NCBI GenBank assembly: GCA_009699875.1
Contig: WLNI01000001.1
Coordinates: 992,001-1,056,000, forward strand
DNA length: 64,000 nucleotides
Reading direction: 5' to 3'
Source: Actinomycetota bacterium
GTDB taxonomy: Bacteria > Actinomycetota > Acidimicrobiia > Acidimicrobiales > RAAP-2
Each line of letters starts with the position of its first letter. Position 1 is the stretch's first letter. The notes below the pieces were generated by a model, which had not been told where the DNA came from, searched no databases, and was given only the letters and a program-made list of their open reading frames with translations. Made by a program: the position numbers and the translations under genes. This document shows, piece after piece, positions 23,557-32,125 of this stretch.

Positions 23557-24891
23557 TTAGAGCCGCGGAAGATAGCGCTCGAGTTCGAAACTTGTGATTT
23601 CAGATTTGTACTCTGCCCACTCCGCACGTTTGTTGCGGATAAACCATTCGAAGAGGTGCTCTCCCATGGTGTTGCGCACGAGGTCGGATCCCTCCATGGC
23701 GTCAACGGCGTCGTTTAAATTACTTGGGAGCGGAGCGATTCCACGGGTCGTGAGCTCAAAAGAGTCAAGAGAGAAGAGATTTCCTTCCGCCTCTGGTGGA
23801 AGGTCGTAGTTCCCTTCAATTCCTGCCATCCCTGCGGCCAACATGACGGCGAAGGCGAGGTAGGGGTTTGCCGCAGAGTCGGGGGCTCGATATTCGAGTC
23901 GAGTCGAGTTTGGCTTATCGGCCTTGATCACTGGGACTCTGACGAGCGCAGAGCGATTGTTGCGAGCCCAACTGACGTGGACGGGGGCTTCATGGCCAGG
24001 CACGAGTCGCTTGTAAGAGTTGATCCATTGGTTTGTTACCGCGGTGATCTCATGGGCGTGGACTAAAAGCCCGGCGATGAATCCTTTGGCAATCCGAGAG
24101 AGCCCCTGAGGATCAGAGGAATCCACGAACGCGTTCTGTCCGTCTTTCCAGAGTGAGAGGTGGGTATGCATCCCAGAGCCTTGGACACCAGCCATTGGCT
24201 TTGGCATAAAACTCGCAGCGACTCCCGCTCGACGAGCAATCTCTTTGACGACCAATCGAGTTGTCATCACGGTGTCGGCCATCGTGAGGGCATCGGTATA
24301 GCGAAGATCAATTTCATGTTGGCTTGGCGCATCTTCGTGTTGGGCGTGCTCAACGGGAATGCCCATTTCTTCGAGTGTCAAGACACTTTGACGGCGAAGT
24401 TCACTCGGCAGGTCGGCGACGGCTAAGTCAAAGTAACTCCCAGAGTCGAGTGGAACGAGTGGTGCAGTTGGGTCAAGACTTTCGAAGTAGAAGAACTCGA
24501 GCTCGGGTCCGGTGAAAAAGGTAAAGCCTTTTTCGTGGGCATCATCGAGAACTCGTCGCAGTGCAACGCGAGGACATCCTTGGAACGGCGTTCCCTCAAG
24601 ATCAACAACATCACAGAAGACTCGGGCCACGCTGTGGCCTTCATCATGGAGTGGGAGGATTTGAAAGGTTGAAAGATCTGGCATTGCCAAAACATCGGCT
24701 TCTTGAACTCGAGAGAAGCCGTCGATGGCCGATCCATCAAAGGTCATTCCTTCATCGAGCGCGTCTTCTAACTCTGCGGGGGTGATATTGAATGCCTTCG
24801 GAGTCCCGAGGACGTCAGTGAACCACAACTGTATGAATCGGATGCCCCGCTCTTCGACGGTCCTGAGGACATAATCACGTTGACTTTGCAC
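23557..24891 (-). CDS. glnA: Glutamine synthetase type I, non-adenylylated form
   Basis: A 444-residue GSI that makes glutamine from glutamate, ammonia and ATP. Landmarks are DGMTFDGSAIDGF-type motif (GMTFDGSAIDGF), EHAQHEDAPSQHEIDLRY, the ATP site KPMAGVQGSGMHTHLSLW and RLEYRAPDSAANPYLA. Where adenylylated enzymes have the tyrosine in NLYxL this reads NLFSL, so control by adenylylation is not expected; length and the missing insertion also fit the alpha group. The GTG start has AAAGGA seven bases upstream. It lies between glnII and glnR on the same strand, each with short gaps. Confidence 0.9.
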   Translation of the reverse strand: MQSQRDYVLRTVEERGIRFIQLWFTDVLGTPKAFNITPAELEDALDEGMTFDGSAIDGFSRVQEADVLAMPDLSTFQILPLHDEGHSVARVFCDVVDLEGTPFQGCPRVALRRVLDDAHEKGFTFFTGPELEFFYFESLDPTAPLVPLDSGSYFDLAVADLPSELRRQSVLTLEEMGIPVEHAQHEDAPSQHEIDLRYTDALTMADTVMTTRLVVKEIARRAGVAASFMPKPMAGVQGSGMHTHLSLWKDGQNAFVDSSDPQGLSRIAKGFIAGLLVHAHEITAVTNQWINSYKRLVPGHEAPVHVSWARNNRSALVRVPVIKADKPNSTRLEYRAPDSAANPYLAFAVMLAAGMAGIEGNYDLPPEAEGNLFSLDSFELTTRGIAPLPSNLNDAVDAMEGSDLVRNTMGEHLFEWFIRNKRAEWAEYKSEITSFELERYLPRL

Positions 24892-24933
24892 TCCATAATC
24901 CTTTCACCTGATTTGGGGTCGCTCTCCCGGACG

Positions 24934-24969
24934 CGCAGAACCGGGCCCGTTTCCGAGCCCGGTTCTGCG
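24934..24969 (-). terminator. Strong hairpin after glnII
   Basis: A perfect 13-bp stem, CGCAGAACCGGGC pairing with GCCCGGTTCTGCG, around a 10-base loop. It starts 23 bases past the glnII stop and lies before the glnA start, so it probably ends or attenuates glnII transcription. There is no T run, as is common in actinobacteria. Confidence 0.75.
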
Positions 24970-24992
24970 AAATCCCTAGATTTTCTTGTTGA

Positions 24993-26147
24993 TTAGCGCC
25001 GTTTCGATGACTTCTTTGGAAGGACGTCAACGCTGGTCAGCGTCTTTGTCGACGCACTTTTTTTGGCAGCCTTTTTCGATCCAGCCTTCTTGGATGAGCC
25101 GTTCTTTGAAGAGGCCTTCTTGGCCGAAGAACTCCCCGATCCTCCTGAACTCGCTGAACACGTGGTGTTCACGATCACTCGAGTGACTCGGTAAGGATCC
25201 ATGTTGGCATTGGGGCGACGGTCTTCTAAGTAGCCCTTCTTGTCGATGGCCACTTGCCATGGAATTCGAATGGAGGCTCCACGGTCGGAGACCCCATAGG
25301 AGAACTCGGTGTAGTGCGCCGTCTCGTGCGCTCCAGTTAAGCGAAGCTCAACGCCAGGTCCATAGTTCTCGATGTGCTCATCAACCTTCTTCCCAATCGC
25401 TTCACATGCGGCGATGATGTGGCGATAGCCACCTTCTTCTCGCATGGGCTTCGTTGAGTAGTTGGTGTGACATCCCGCACCGTTCCAGTCACCCAGCATG
25501 GGCTTTGGCTCGAGTGTGGCAAAGACGCCAAAGTCCTCAGCGATTCGAAAGAGCAACCAGCGAGCAACCCAAAGTTGGTCAGAGACCTCAAGGGGAGGGA
25601 GCGCTCCAATTTGGAACTCCCACTGGCCCATCATGACTTCAGCGTTGGTTCCCTCAATCGCAAGTCCCGCAGCCATGCACGCAGCGGTGTGCGCTTCGAC
25701 AATGTCTCGCCCCGGCATGATGTCGCCACCAACGCCGCAGTAGTAGGGACCTTGAGGTGCAGGGTAGCCATTGCTTGGCCATCCGTAGGGTCGTCCATTT
25801 TGCATGAACGTGTACTCCTGCTCAAGACCAAAGATCGGCTCGAAGCGTGCGTACTTCTTGGCGACCGTTTCGAGTTTGGCTCGCATGTTCGTCGAGTGAG
25901 GCTTCATGTCAACGTTCAACACTTCACACATCACTAAGACGTCATCGATTCCACGCAGTGGGTCAGGACAAATAAAGACAGGTCGCAACACGCAGTCTGA
26001 GTTGCTGCCTTCCGCCTGGTTGGTACTCGAACCGTCGAAACCCCAGATCGGGGGTTCTTTGTCGTCAGCCAAAATTCTGGTCTTGCTGCGCAACAGTGGT
26101 GAGGGCTCGGTGCCGTCGATCCAGATGTACTCCGCCTGGTAGGGCAC
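24993..26147 (-). CDS. glnII: Glutamine synthetase type II with lysine-rich tail
   Basis: A eukaryotic-type (GSII) glutamine synthetase. Motifs include QAEYIWIDGTEPS at the N terminus, PIWGFDGSST, FGLEQEYT, VMMGQWEFQIG, GDWNGAGCHTN and RRPNANMDPY. After the catalytic domain (about residue 335) there is a tail of roughly 50 residues made mostly of Lys, Ser and Ala, which ordinary GSII proteins lack. The frame reaches an ATG at 26204, but the GTG at 26147 has AAAGGAG five bases upstream and places the N terminus as in other GSII proteins, giving 384 residues. Neighbouring glnA and glnR make a nitrogen-assimilation locus. Confidence 0.88.
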   Translation of the reverse strand: MPYQAEYIWIDGTEPSPLLRSKTRILADDKEPPIWGFDGSSTNQAEGSNSDCVLRPVFICPDPLRGIDDVLVMCEVLNVDMKPHSTNMRAKLETVAKKYARFEPIFGLEQEYTFMQNGRPYGWPSNGYPAPQGPYYCGVGGDIMPGRDIVEAHTAACMAAGLAIEGTNAEVMMGQWEFQIGALPPLEVSDQLWVARWLLFRIAEDFGVFATLEPKPMLGDWNGAGCHTNYSTKPMREEGGYRHIIAACEAIGKKVDEHIENYGPGVELRLTGAHETAHYTEFSYGVSDRGASIRIPWQVAIDKKGYLEDRRPNANMDPYRVTRVIVNTTCSASSGGSGSSSAKKASSKNGSSKKAGSKKAAKKSASTKTLTSVDVLPKKSSKRR

Positions 26148-26307
26148 AGGGTCTCCTTTATGGTCAGTGGGTAGGTACTTTTCTCTGAGGGGATTCTCCC
26201 TCATGTTCTATTCTGCCTGTCAAATAGTGCCAGGTCATCTCGTCAGTGTAAACAGCGCGTGAACTCTTCACATTTGGCGTTTCGAGGACGGTTCCTCGGG
26301 GTGCCGT

Positions 26308-26319
26308 TAGGCTCAAGGA
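26308..26319 (+). promoter_or_regulatory. Leaderless -10 element of nadE
   Basis: TAGGCT at 26308-26313 ends six bases before the GTG at 26320. The AAGGA just before the GTG is too close to act as a ribosome site, so a leaderless message is the better reading. Confidence 0.55.
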
Positions 26320-28086
26320 GTGCCATCACTTCGAGTCGCCGCAGCTCAGATCAACCCAACCGTGGGGGATTTAGAGGGAAATAGGGACAGGATCCTCTCA
26401 TTCCTCGCTGAAGGCGAAGCGCAGGGCTGTGACCTGGTCTGTTTCCCGGAACTCTCCCTCTGTGGCTATCCCCCCGAAGACCTGCTGTTGAAAGACGGCT
26501 TTCTTCGCGACACTCGAGCCATGCTCGACGAGGTCGCGGCAGCCACCACGGACTGCGTCGCGGTCGTCGGTGGAGTCCTTGAAGTTGACCGGTCAAGTCC
26601 TCGGCTGGCGGCTCCGAGAGATGCTCGCCTTCCAGGAGAAGGTGGCACGCCACAACTCGCCAACGTGGCAGTGGTGATGGCGCACGGCAAGATTCTCGGA
26701 GTAGTGGCGAAGCGACTCTTGCCAAACTATGCCGTCTTCGACGAACAACGTTGGTTCCTCCCTGGCGAAGGTCCCTACGATCTCTTTCGCATTGGTGGCG
26801 CCATTGTCGGCGTCACGGTCTGTGAAGATCTTTGGAGCGCCCAGGGCCCCGCAGCTGGAATTGCTCGAGAAGGGGCGTCACTGATTCTGAGTATCAACGC
26901 ATCTCCTTTTTCCTTAGGACAGCACGATGAGCGTCGTCGTGTTCTCTCTGAGCGAGTGAGCGAAACCGGTGCAGCAATCGTCTACGTGAACCAAGTAGGT
27001 GGTCAAGACGAGTTGGTCTTTGATGGGGGATCCATGGTTGTCAATGACCAAGGTCATCTTTTGGCTCGTTCTCCTTCGTTCGTTGAACATCTCTTGATCG
27101 CTGACCTTGAGTTTCACGGCCATGACGATGAAGTGACCGATGCCGTTCACGAGATTTCGTCGACATCGAGGCGAAGTGGACCACCGATTGAAGGTGACGT
27201 CGCCGACGACGCAGGAGAAAACGCTGAGGCCTATGAAGCATTGGTGGTCGGAACTCGGGATTACTTGAGAAAAAATGGTTTCACACGCGCCGTCATTGGA
27301 CTCTCAGGGGGTATTGACTCGACCTTGGTCGCCACCATTGCGGTGGATGCACTCGGCGCAGAGAATGTCCATGGGATCTCCATGCCGTCGCGTTATTCGT
27401 CGGATCACTCGCGCAGCGACGCTGAAGATCTCGCCGCTCGGCTTGGCATTGTGCTTGACACGGTTGAGATTGAAGCAGCTCACGTGGCATTTGGCGGGAT
27501 GCTCAAGGGAATCTTGGGGGCTGAGGTTGAAGGTCTGACGGACGAGAATCTTCAGAGTCGCCTTCGCGGCGTGTTGTTGATGGCGTACTCGAACGACACG
27601 GGAGCCATCGTGCTCACGACAGGAAATAAGTCAGAGATGGCGACGGGCTACTCCACGCTGTACGGGGACTCTGCAGGTGGGTTCGCGGTGATCAAAGACG
27701 TTCCAAAGACACTCGTCTACGACCTCTGCCGCTACCGCAATGAGCGAGCTGTCCTCGAAGGACTGGTGCCACCCATCCCTCAAGAGGTCATCGACAAACC
27801 ACCATCGGCGGAACTGCGACCCGATCAAAAAGATGAAGACTCGCTTCCTCCCTATGAGCTCCTCGATCCAATCTTGGCGGCCTACGTGGAGTTTGATCAC
27901 ACCGCACCTGAGCTCGTCGCGCTTGGCCACGACCCGGTCCTCGTCGAGCGAGTGGTGAACCTTGTCGACACCGCTGAATACAAACGACGCCAGATGCCGC
28001 CGGGAGTTCGGATCACGTCAAAAGCATTTGGCAAGGATCGCCGAATGCCAATCACGAATCGCTATCGGCCGAGGATTACCCGATGA
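26320..28086 (+). CDS. nadE: Glutamine-dependent NAD+ synthetase
   Basis: A 588-residue two-domain enzyme that makes NAD+ from nicotinic acid adenine dinucleotide with glutamine as nitrogen source. The N-terminal nitrilase-fold glutaminase (about 1-260) has the catalytic Glu in CFPELSLCGYPPEDL and the Cys in GVTVCEDLW; the C-terminal synthetase has the PP-loop GLSGGIDSTLVA near 328-339 and TTGNKSEMATGYSTLYGD. All landmarks are intact. It is next to the glutamine synthetase locus but divergent. It overlaps the following gene by four bases. Confidence 0.93.
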   Translation: MPSLRVAAAQINPTVGDLEGNRDRILSFLAEGEAQGCDLVCFPELSLCGYPPEDLLLKDGFLRDTRAMLDEVAAATTDCVAVVGGVLEVDRSSPRLAAPRDARLPGEGGTPQLANVAVVMAHGKILGVVAKRLLPNYAVFDEQRWFLPGEGPYDLFRIGGAIVGVTVCEDLWSAQGPAAGIAREGASLILSINASPFSLGQHDERRRVLSERVSETGAAIVYVNQVGGQDELVFDGGSMVVNDQGHLLARSPSFVEHLLIADLEFHGHDDEVTDAVHEISSTSRRSGPPIEGDVADDAGENAEAYEALVVGTRDYLRKNGFTRAVIGLSGGIDSTLVATIAVDALGAENVHGISMPSRYSSDHSRSDAEDLAARLGIVLDTVEIEAAHVAFGGMLKGILGAEVEGLTDENLQSRLRGVLLMAYSNDTGAIVLTTGNKSEMATGYSTLYGDSAGGFAVIKDVPKTLVYDLCRYRNERAVLEGLVPPIPQEVIDKPPSAELRPDQKDEDSLPPYELLDPILAAYVEFDHTAPELVALGHDPVLVERVVNLVDTAEYKRRQMPPGVRITSKAFGKDRRMPITNRYRPRITR

Positions 28087-28610
28087 CCGACTGGCGCTCT
28101 GGTGAAGAGACAACGGTTGCCCTTGGTCATCTCGTCGGGACTGCTCGGCGTTTGCATGGCGTCCTCGGAACTGCAGCACTGACGAGCGGGCTCCCACGAG
28201 TCACGGTTCTCCTCGATGAGTGGTCGTTATTTTTCTCAGACCATGCAGCGTGGCTGTTCGATCGCTTGCCGCTGAGAGACGGACTCGAGCGTGAAGCATT
28301 CGTAAGCCCGGGTCCATTTTCTGACGTTCTCTCTACTCTCGAGGATTTCTCTCAGGTCGGAGACGATGTTGGCGTGGTGGTGGGATTTGTCGAGGTGGTC
28401 CTCCCAGCCCTTCAGGCCAACGTGGCCGAGGTGCGGACGGGATGCTCTGAGGCCGGAGAGCGGAATCTGAAGCGAATCCTGGGCTTTTTTGAGGTGGATC
28501 TCACAGGTATCGAAGAAGACGGGAGTGAACTCGTCAGGATTCTGACCACCGATGCCACACATCGAGCACGAGCCGCCGAGGTCCTGGCCGGCTTCCCTTC
28601 CGTAAAGTGA
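28083..28610 (+). CDS. Unknown helical cytoplasmic protein
   Basis: A 175-residue acidic protein with no recognised motif and no membrane segment; it looks mainly helical, with DEWSLFFSDHAAWLFDRLP and VVGFVEVVLPALQANVAEV as the most regular stretches. It overlaps the nadE stop by four bases (ATGA) and is probably co-translated with it. A hairpin follows the gene. Function not assigned; a ferritin-like or four-helix fold would be one thing to test. Confidence 0.65.
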   Translation: MTDWRSGEETTVALGHLVGTARRLHGVLGTAALTSGLPRVTVLLDEWSLFFSDHAAWLFDRLPLRDGLEREAFVSPGPFSDVLSTLEDFSQVGDDVGVVVGFVEVVLPALQANVAEVRTGCSEAGERNLKRILGFFEVDLTGIEEDGSELVRILTTDATHRARAAEVLAGFPSVK

Positions 28611-28616
28611 GGGAAA

Positions 28617-28632
28617 GAAACCTTGAGGTTTC
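28617..28632 (+). terminator. Hairpin after nadE operon
   Basis: GAAACC-TTGA-GGTTTC forms a 6-bp stem with a tetraloop seven bases past the stop of the downstream gene, followed by TCTCG. Short, but well placed as the operon's terminator. Confidence 0.45.
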
Positions 28633-28799
28633 TCGCTGGATAGTGCCCGTTCAGGGGTCTTGACGAGGCCGGTAGGATGGAGTCCGGTAGAAAAACGGAT
28701 TGAGAAGCCTTTTGAGAAGGATTCGAGAATCTGGAACCCGGGGGTGACGCCAATCTGGCATTTGTCATATTCCGGCGATGGTGAAAGGCAAACAACAGC

Positions 28800-29735
28800 G
28801 TGGCAAAAGAACGAATTGAAAGAGATGATGAGGATCTTGTCCGGCTGTATCTGACCGATATTGGTCAGTACCCGTTGTTGACCAAAGACGACGAAGTTCG
28901 ACTCGCCCAAGCTATTGAGGCTGGACGGGAATCATTTGAGAAGTTTGAAGCCGGCGGCAAGATGACCGCAGCCGAAAAGCGGAAATTGAAGATCGAAGGA
29001 AAACGAGGCGAAGACGCACAGCGCACCTTCGTTCAGTCAAACCTTCGTCTTGTGGTGTCGATCGCAAAGAAGTACCAGGCATCTGGCCTTCCTCTTTTGG
29101 ACTTGATTCAAGAAGGCAACTTAGGTCTCATGCACGCAGTTGAAAAGTTCGACTGGCGAAAAGGATTTAAGTTTTCAACCTACGCAACGTGGTGGATTCG
29201 CCAAGCCATCACCCGTGGAATTGCGAACACTGGTCGAACGATTCGTCTTCCAGTACACGCGGGAGACACGCTTGCCCGAGTCCAAAAAGCACAAGCTCGC
29301 CTTGAGTTGAAATATGGACGACCTGCGACTCTTGCTGAACTCGGTATTGAAGTTGAGATGCCAGAAGACAAGTTGATCGAGGCGTTGCGCTTCCGAGCGG
29401 AACCACTCTCGCTTTCTGAGCCTCTCCGAGAAGATGGAGACGCCGAACTCGGTGACGTCGTCGAAGACCGTTCCGCAGAGTCTCCCTTTGAGGTTGCCGC
29501 AGTGGCATTGCTCCCCGAAGAGATCCAGCGTCTGTTGTCTCCTCTTGATGAGCGTGAACGTGAGATTCTCAGACTTCGATTTGGTCTCGACCGAGGAGAG
29601 CCTCGAACCCTTGAAGAGGTCGGAGAACACTTCAATCTCACTCGTGAGCGAATCCGACAGATTGAGGCCCGAGCGATGTCGAAACTGCGCCACCCCTCTT
29701 CGGATACCGGTGCCCGAGACCTCTTGACGGTTTAG
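28800..29735 (+). CDS. RNA polymerase sigma-70 factor, group 1/2 type
   Basis: A 311-residue primary-like sigma factor. Region 1.2 starts [17 protein letters not shown]; region 2 contains [13 protein letters not shown] and the -10 recognition helix [17 protein letters not shown]; region 3 follows with [11 protein letters not shown]; region 4 ends with the -35 helix [17 protein letters not shown]. There is no long acidic region 1.1, so it resembles SigB/HrdA-like group 2 factors or a shortened principal sigma. The GTG start has AAAGG about ten bases upstream. Given the window's TANNNT-type promoters it could read them, but which genome-wide role it has cannot be told here. Confidence 0.88.
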   Translation: MAKERIERDDEDLVRLYLTDIGQYPLLTKDDEVRLAQAIEAGRESFEKFEAGGKMTAAEKRKLKIEGKRGEDAQRTFVQSNLRLVVSIAKKYQASGLPLLDLIQEGNLGLMHAVEKFDWRKGFKFSTYATWWIRQAITRGIANTGRTIRLPVHAGDTLARVQKAQARLELKYGRPATLAELGIEVEMPEDKLIEALRFRAEPLSLSEPLREDGDAELGDVVEDRSAESPFEVAAVALLPEEIQRLLSPLDEREREILRLRFGLDRGEPRTLEEVGEHFNLTRERIRQIEARAMSKLRHPSSDTGARDLLTV

Positions 29736-29752
29736 CGTCTAACATCAAGGTC

Positions 29753-29833
29753 ATGAAGAAACTTCTCATCCTCGCCCTGATCGTGGCTGTTGGCATTATT
29801 GCCGCCAAGCGAATCAGGGACGCCTCGGCGTAA
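29753..29833 (+). CDS. 26-residue membrane peptide (DLW-39-like)
   Basis: A short frame, MKKLLILALIVAVGIIAAKR plus six more residues, directly after the sigma factor gene (17 bases). It has the shape of the small conserved actinobacterial DLW-39 proteins: MKKL, a single hydrophobic helix, then a basic juxtamembrane segment. AAGG lies five bases upstream of the ATG. The C-terminal acidic/DLW part is missing, so this is either a short relative or chance. Its function is unknown. Confidence 0.5.
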   Translation: MKKLLILALIVAVGIIAAKRIRDASA

Positions 29834-29853
29834 CTTTCAACTCAGCAACAGCG

Positions 29854-30660
29854 TTACAGCGACGCTCGTGATCGCGGACGCGCCGACTTATTGTGTCGTC
29901 GCGCGTTTCGTAGGAGTCCAAGCAAGAGAACTCCACCGAGCGCGATGACGCCCGTCACGATTGGCGCCCTGATTGTCATCCGATCTCGAAGCCGAACGGG
30001 TTTTGTGAACTCCAAAATTTCCCATCCACGTTCGCCAGCTTCGAGTGTGAGTTGCTTATCTGGGTTGACCGCATAGGGATGTCCAACAATTTCGAGCATG
30101 GGAATGTCAGTTGCTGAATCGGAATACGCGCTCGAACGCGCAAGATCTATTCCAGTTCGCTCTGCGAGTTCATTGATTGCGATCGCCTTGTTGGGGCCGT
30201 AACAGTAGAACTCCATTGTTCCGGTGTAGCGATTGTGTTCATCGAGGTTGGCCCGACTCGCCAAGGATCCATCCACGCCCAAGAGTTCCGCCAAAGGAGT
30301 CACAATCTCTTCGGGGGCCGCAGAAACGATGTAGATACGATCCCCGGCTTGGCGGTGGCTCTCCATTACTTCGAGTGCTTCTGCATAGATCAGAGGTTCA
30401 ATGGTGTCGATGAGCGTCTCTCGAACGATGCTGGCAACTTGCTCACGGTCCCAACCTTTGGTGAGCGCCAGCATTGAGTCTCGAACTTTGGCTAAGCGCT
30501 GTTCGTCAGCTCCAAACTGGAGAAAAATGAGTTGCTGTGTGACAGCTCGAACGATCGTCCGCCGAGTGATAAGCCCTTCTCTGCGGAGTGGGCGTCCAAA
30601 GGCCACGATGGACGCTTTGGCAATGACCGTTTTGTCGAGATCAAAAAATGCTGCGTCCAC
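29854..30660 (-). CDS. HAD-IB family phosphatase with C-terminal membrane anchor
   Basis: A phosphoserine-phosphatase-like HAD hydrolase. Motif I FFDLDKT begins at residue 5 of the preferred start, motif II is YIVSAAPEE, and motif III/IV AYSDSATDIPML. Residues from about 225 form one hydrophobic segment followed by a basic tail, so the enzyme is probably membrane-tethered. The frame extends six codons to a GTG at 30678, but TAGCAT ends seven bases before the GTG at 30660, which gives a typical VDAAFFDLDKT start and 268 residues. The substrate could be a phospholipid-type or small phosphate ester, as in related HAD-IB proteins. Confidence 0.82.
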   Translation of the reverse strand: MDAAFFDLDKTVIAKASIVAFGRPLRREGLITRRTIVRAVTQQLIFLQFGADEQRLAKVRDSMLALTKGWDREQVASIVRETLIDTIEPLIYAEALEVMESHRQAGDRIYIVSAAPEEIVTPLAELLGVDGSLASRANLDEHNRYTGTMEFYCYGPNKAIAINELAERTGIDLARSSAYSDSATDIPMLEIVGHPYAVNPDKQLTLEAGERGWEILEFTKPVRLRDRMTIRAPIVTGVIALGGVLLLGLLRNARRHNKSARPRSRASL

Positions 30661-30673
30661 GCTCTCAATGCTA
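30661..30673 (-). promoter_or_regulatory. Leaderless -10 element of the HAD gene
   Basis: TAGCAT (complement of 30668-30673) ends seven bases before the GTG at 30660. Confidence 0.4.
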
Positions 30674-30708
30674 CGCACCTATGGTGCAGAAGCGGTGCCG
30701 CCTAGGCG

Positions 30709-31374
30709 TTAGTGGCCTCCGCAGAGAACAACATGGACTTGCTGCTCTGCTTCGCCAGCTACCAACACGACGACTTCATCACCATCGAGAAGAATGGTGT
30801 CATCGTGCGGAACGATCAACCGATCATCTCGAATGACTCCCACGATGTTCGAATCTCGAGGTAGCTCAAGGTTTTCGATGGCTTTACCAATTGCTGGTGA
30901 GTCCGACGCCAACGTGACTTCAACGATCTCCGCGTTCCCGTGCTCAAACTGAAGAAGTCGAACCAAGGATCCCACCGATACCGCTTCTTCGACGAGGGCG
31001 GTGAGTTGCTGCGGCGTCGAAACCGATACGTCCACGCCCCAACTTTCATTGAAGAGCCATTGGTTCTTTGAATTGTTCACTCGAGCAATAACTCGAGGGA
31101 CCGCAAACTCTTGTTTGGCCAAAAGAGAGATCACCAAGTTGTCTTCATCGTCACCAGTCGCCGCCACCATGACTTCAGTTTCACTGGTCCCCGCGTTATG
31201 GAGTGACGTGACTTCACAGGCATCACCAACGATGAAGGTCAGTGCTGATTTCTTAGAAAGTTTCTCAACCAAGAGATGATCTCGCTCAATGACCGAGACG
31301 TCGTAGCCCTTCGCCATTAAATCTTCTCCGATAGCGACACCAACGGATCCTGCTCCCGCGATCATTACTTTCAT
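30709..31374 (-). CDS. trkA: TrkA-type K+ transport regulator, second copy (CeoC-like)
   Basis: A 221-residue RCK protein: Rossmann nucleotide-binding domain with GAGSVGVAIG near the N terminus and the acidic strand end VIERD, then an RCK_C domain (about 140-217). Such proteins bind NAD(H)/ATP and often cyclic di-AMP and gate K+ channels or symporters. Its ATG overlaps the stop of the first TrkA gene by four bases. No TrkH membrane partner is present in the window; the divergently encoded KimA-like transporters are the likely partners. Confidence 0.9.
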   Translation of the reverse strand: MKVMIAGAGSVGVAIGEDLMAKGYDVSVIERDHLLVEKLSKKSALTFIVGDACEVTSLHNAGTSETEVMVAATGDDEDNLVISLLAKQEFAVPRVIARVNNSKNQWLFNESWGVDVSVSTPQQLTALVEEAVSVGSLVRLLQFEHGNAEIVEVTLASDSPAIGKAIENLELPRDSNIVGVIRDDRLIVPHDDTILLDGDEVVVLVAGEAEQQVHVVLCGGH

Positions 31375-32027
31375 GAGATTGAACTTTCGAGATGATGAAC
31401 CAAGTCCTCTTCGGATCCAGCAAGGACGGCGAGTTGCAAGAGATCGCGCTCCTGGCCAACAAGGTCTTGCGTATCAAGCCTGACGACCCCGGCCCGGTTC
31501 ACACCAATGAGTTTAATTTTCCCCGGAATTTCGAGACCTGAAAGTTTTCGTCCGGCCCATTGTGGGGGAAGCGGCTGCTCGACGACGTGGAGTGTTGCCG
31601 ATGCGTCGGTCCATGACGCCGTTGCTTTCGACGGGATGAGCCAGCGGCGAACCTGATCGATCGTCCACGTCACGGTGGCGACCGTTGGAATTCCGAGCCG
31701 CTGATAGATCTCGGCTCGTCGGGGATCGTAGATTCGAGCCACGACTTGAGGGATTTTGTAGTTCTCTCGAGCAATTCGAGCGCAAAGAATATTGGAGTTG
31801 TCGCCACTCGTCACCGCAGCTAACGCATCGGCACTCGTAGCGCCAGCGTCTTCTAATGAATCTCGATCGAAGCCTGAACCGACGATGGTTCGTCCCTGAA
31901 ATGAAGAAGAAAGCCGGCGAAATGCTCGACTTGACTTGTCGAGCACCACAACATTGTGACCCTCGTTCGAGAGGGCGTTGGCTAATCCAGAGCCAACCCG
32001 ACCACATCCAATGATGACAACGTCCAC
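31371..32027 (-). CDS. trkA: TrkA-type K+ transport regulator, first copy (CeoB-like)
   Basis: An RCK regulator of 218 residues when started at the GTG at 32027, which puts DVVIIGCGRVGSGLA at the very N terminus as in other TrkA proteins. The frame continues to 32141, but that extension overlaps the promoter and start of the divergent transporter and is rejected. The nucleotide-binding GCGRVGSG and the acidic strand end VLDKS are intact; an RCK_C domain follows (from about 135). It is paired with the second TrkA exactly as ceoB-ceoC in mycobacteria. Confidence 0.88.
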   Translation of the reverse strand: MDVVIIGCGRVGSGLANALSNEGHNVVVLDKSSRAFRRLSSSFQGRTIVGSGFDRDSLEDAGATSADALAAVTSGDNSNILCARIARENYKIPQVVARIYDPRRAEIYQRLGIPTVATVTWTIDQVRRWLIPSKATASWTDASATLHVVEQPLPPQWAGRKLSGLEIPGKIKLIGVNRAGVVRLDTQDLVGQERDLLQLAVLAGSEEDLVHHLESSIS

Positions 32028-32113
32028 CCCTTGATATGACCACGTTCTGAGGCAATTTGCAATGCCAGAGACATGAGACCGATCAGAATTCAGGTCCGAC
32101 AGTCTCTTCGGCA

Positions 32114-32125
32114 TAGATTGGAGTC
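32114..32125 (+). promoter_or_regulatory. Leaderless -10 element of the first KimA-like gene
   Basis: TAGATT at 32114-32119 ends six bases before the GTG at 32126. The identical hexamer and spacing occur at the second copy (34583). Confidence 0.6.

Noticed and set aside
26148-26319. GlnR box between glnII and nadE
   Set aside because: GTNAC-like half sites spaced by six bases were sought; only poor matches around 26235-26260 were seen.
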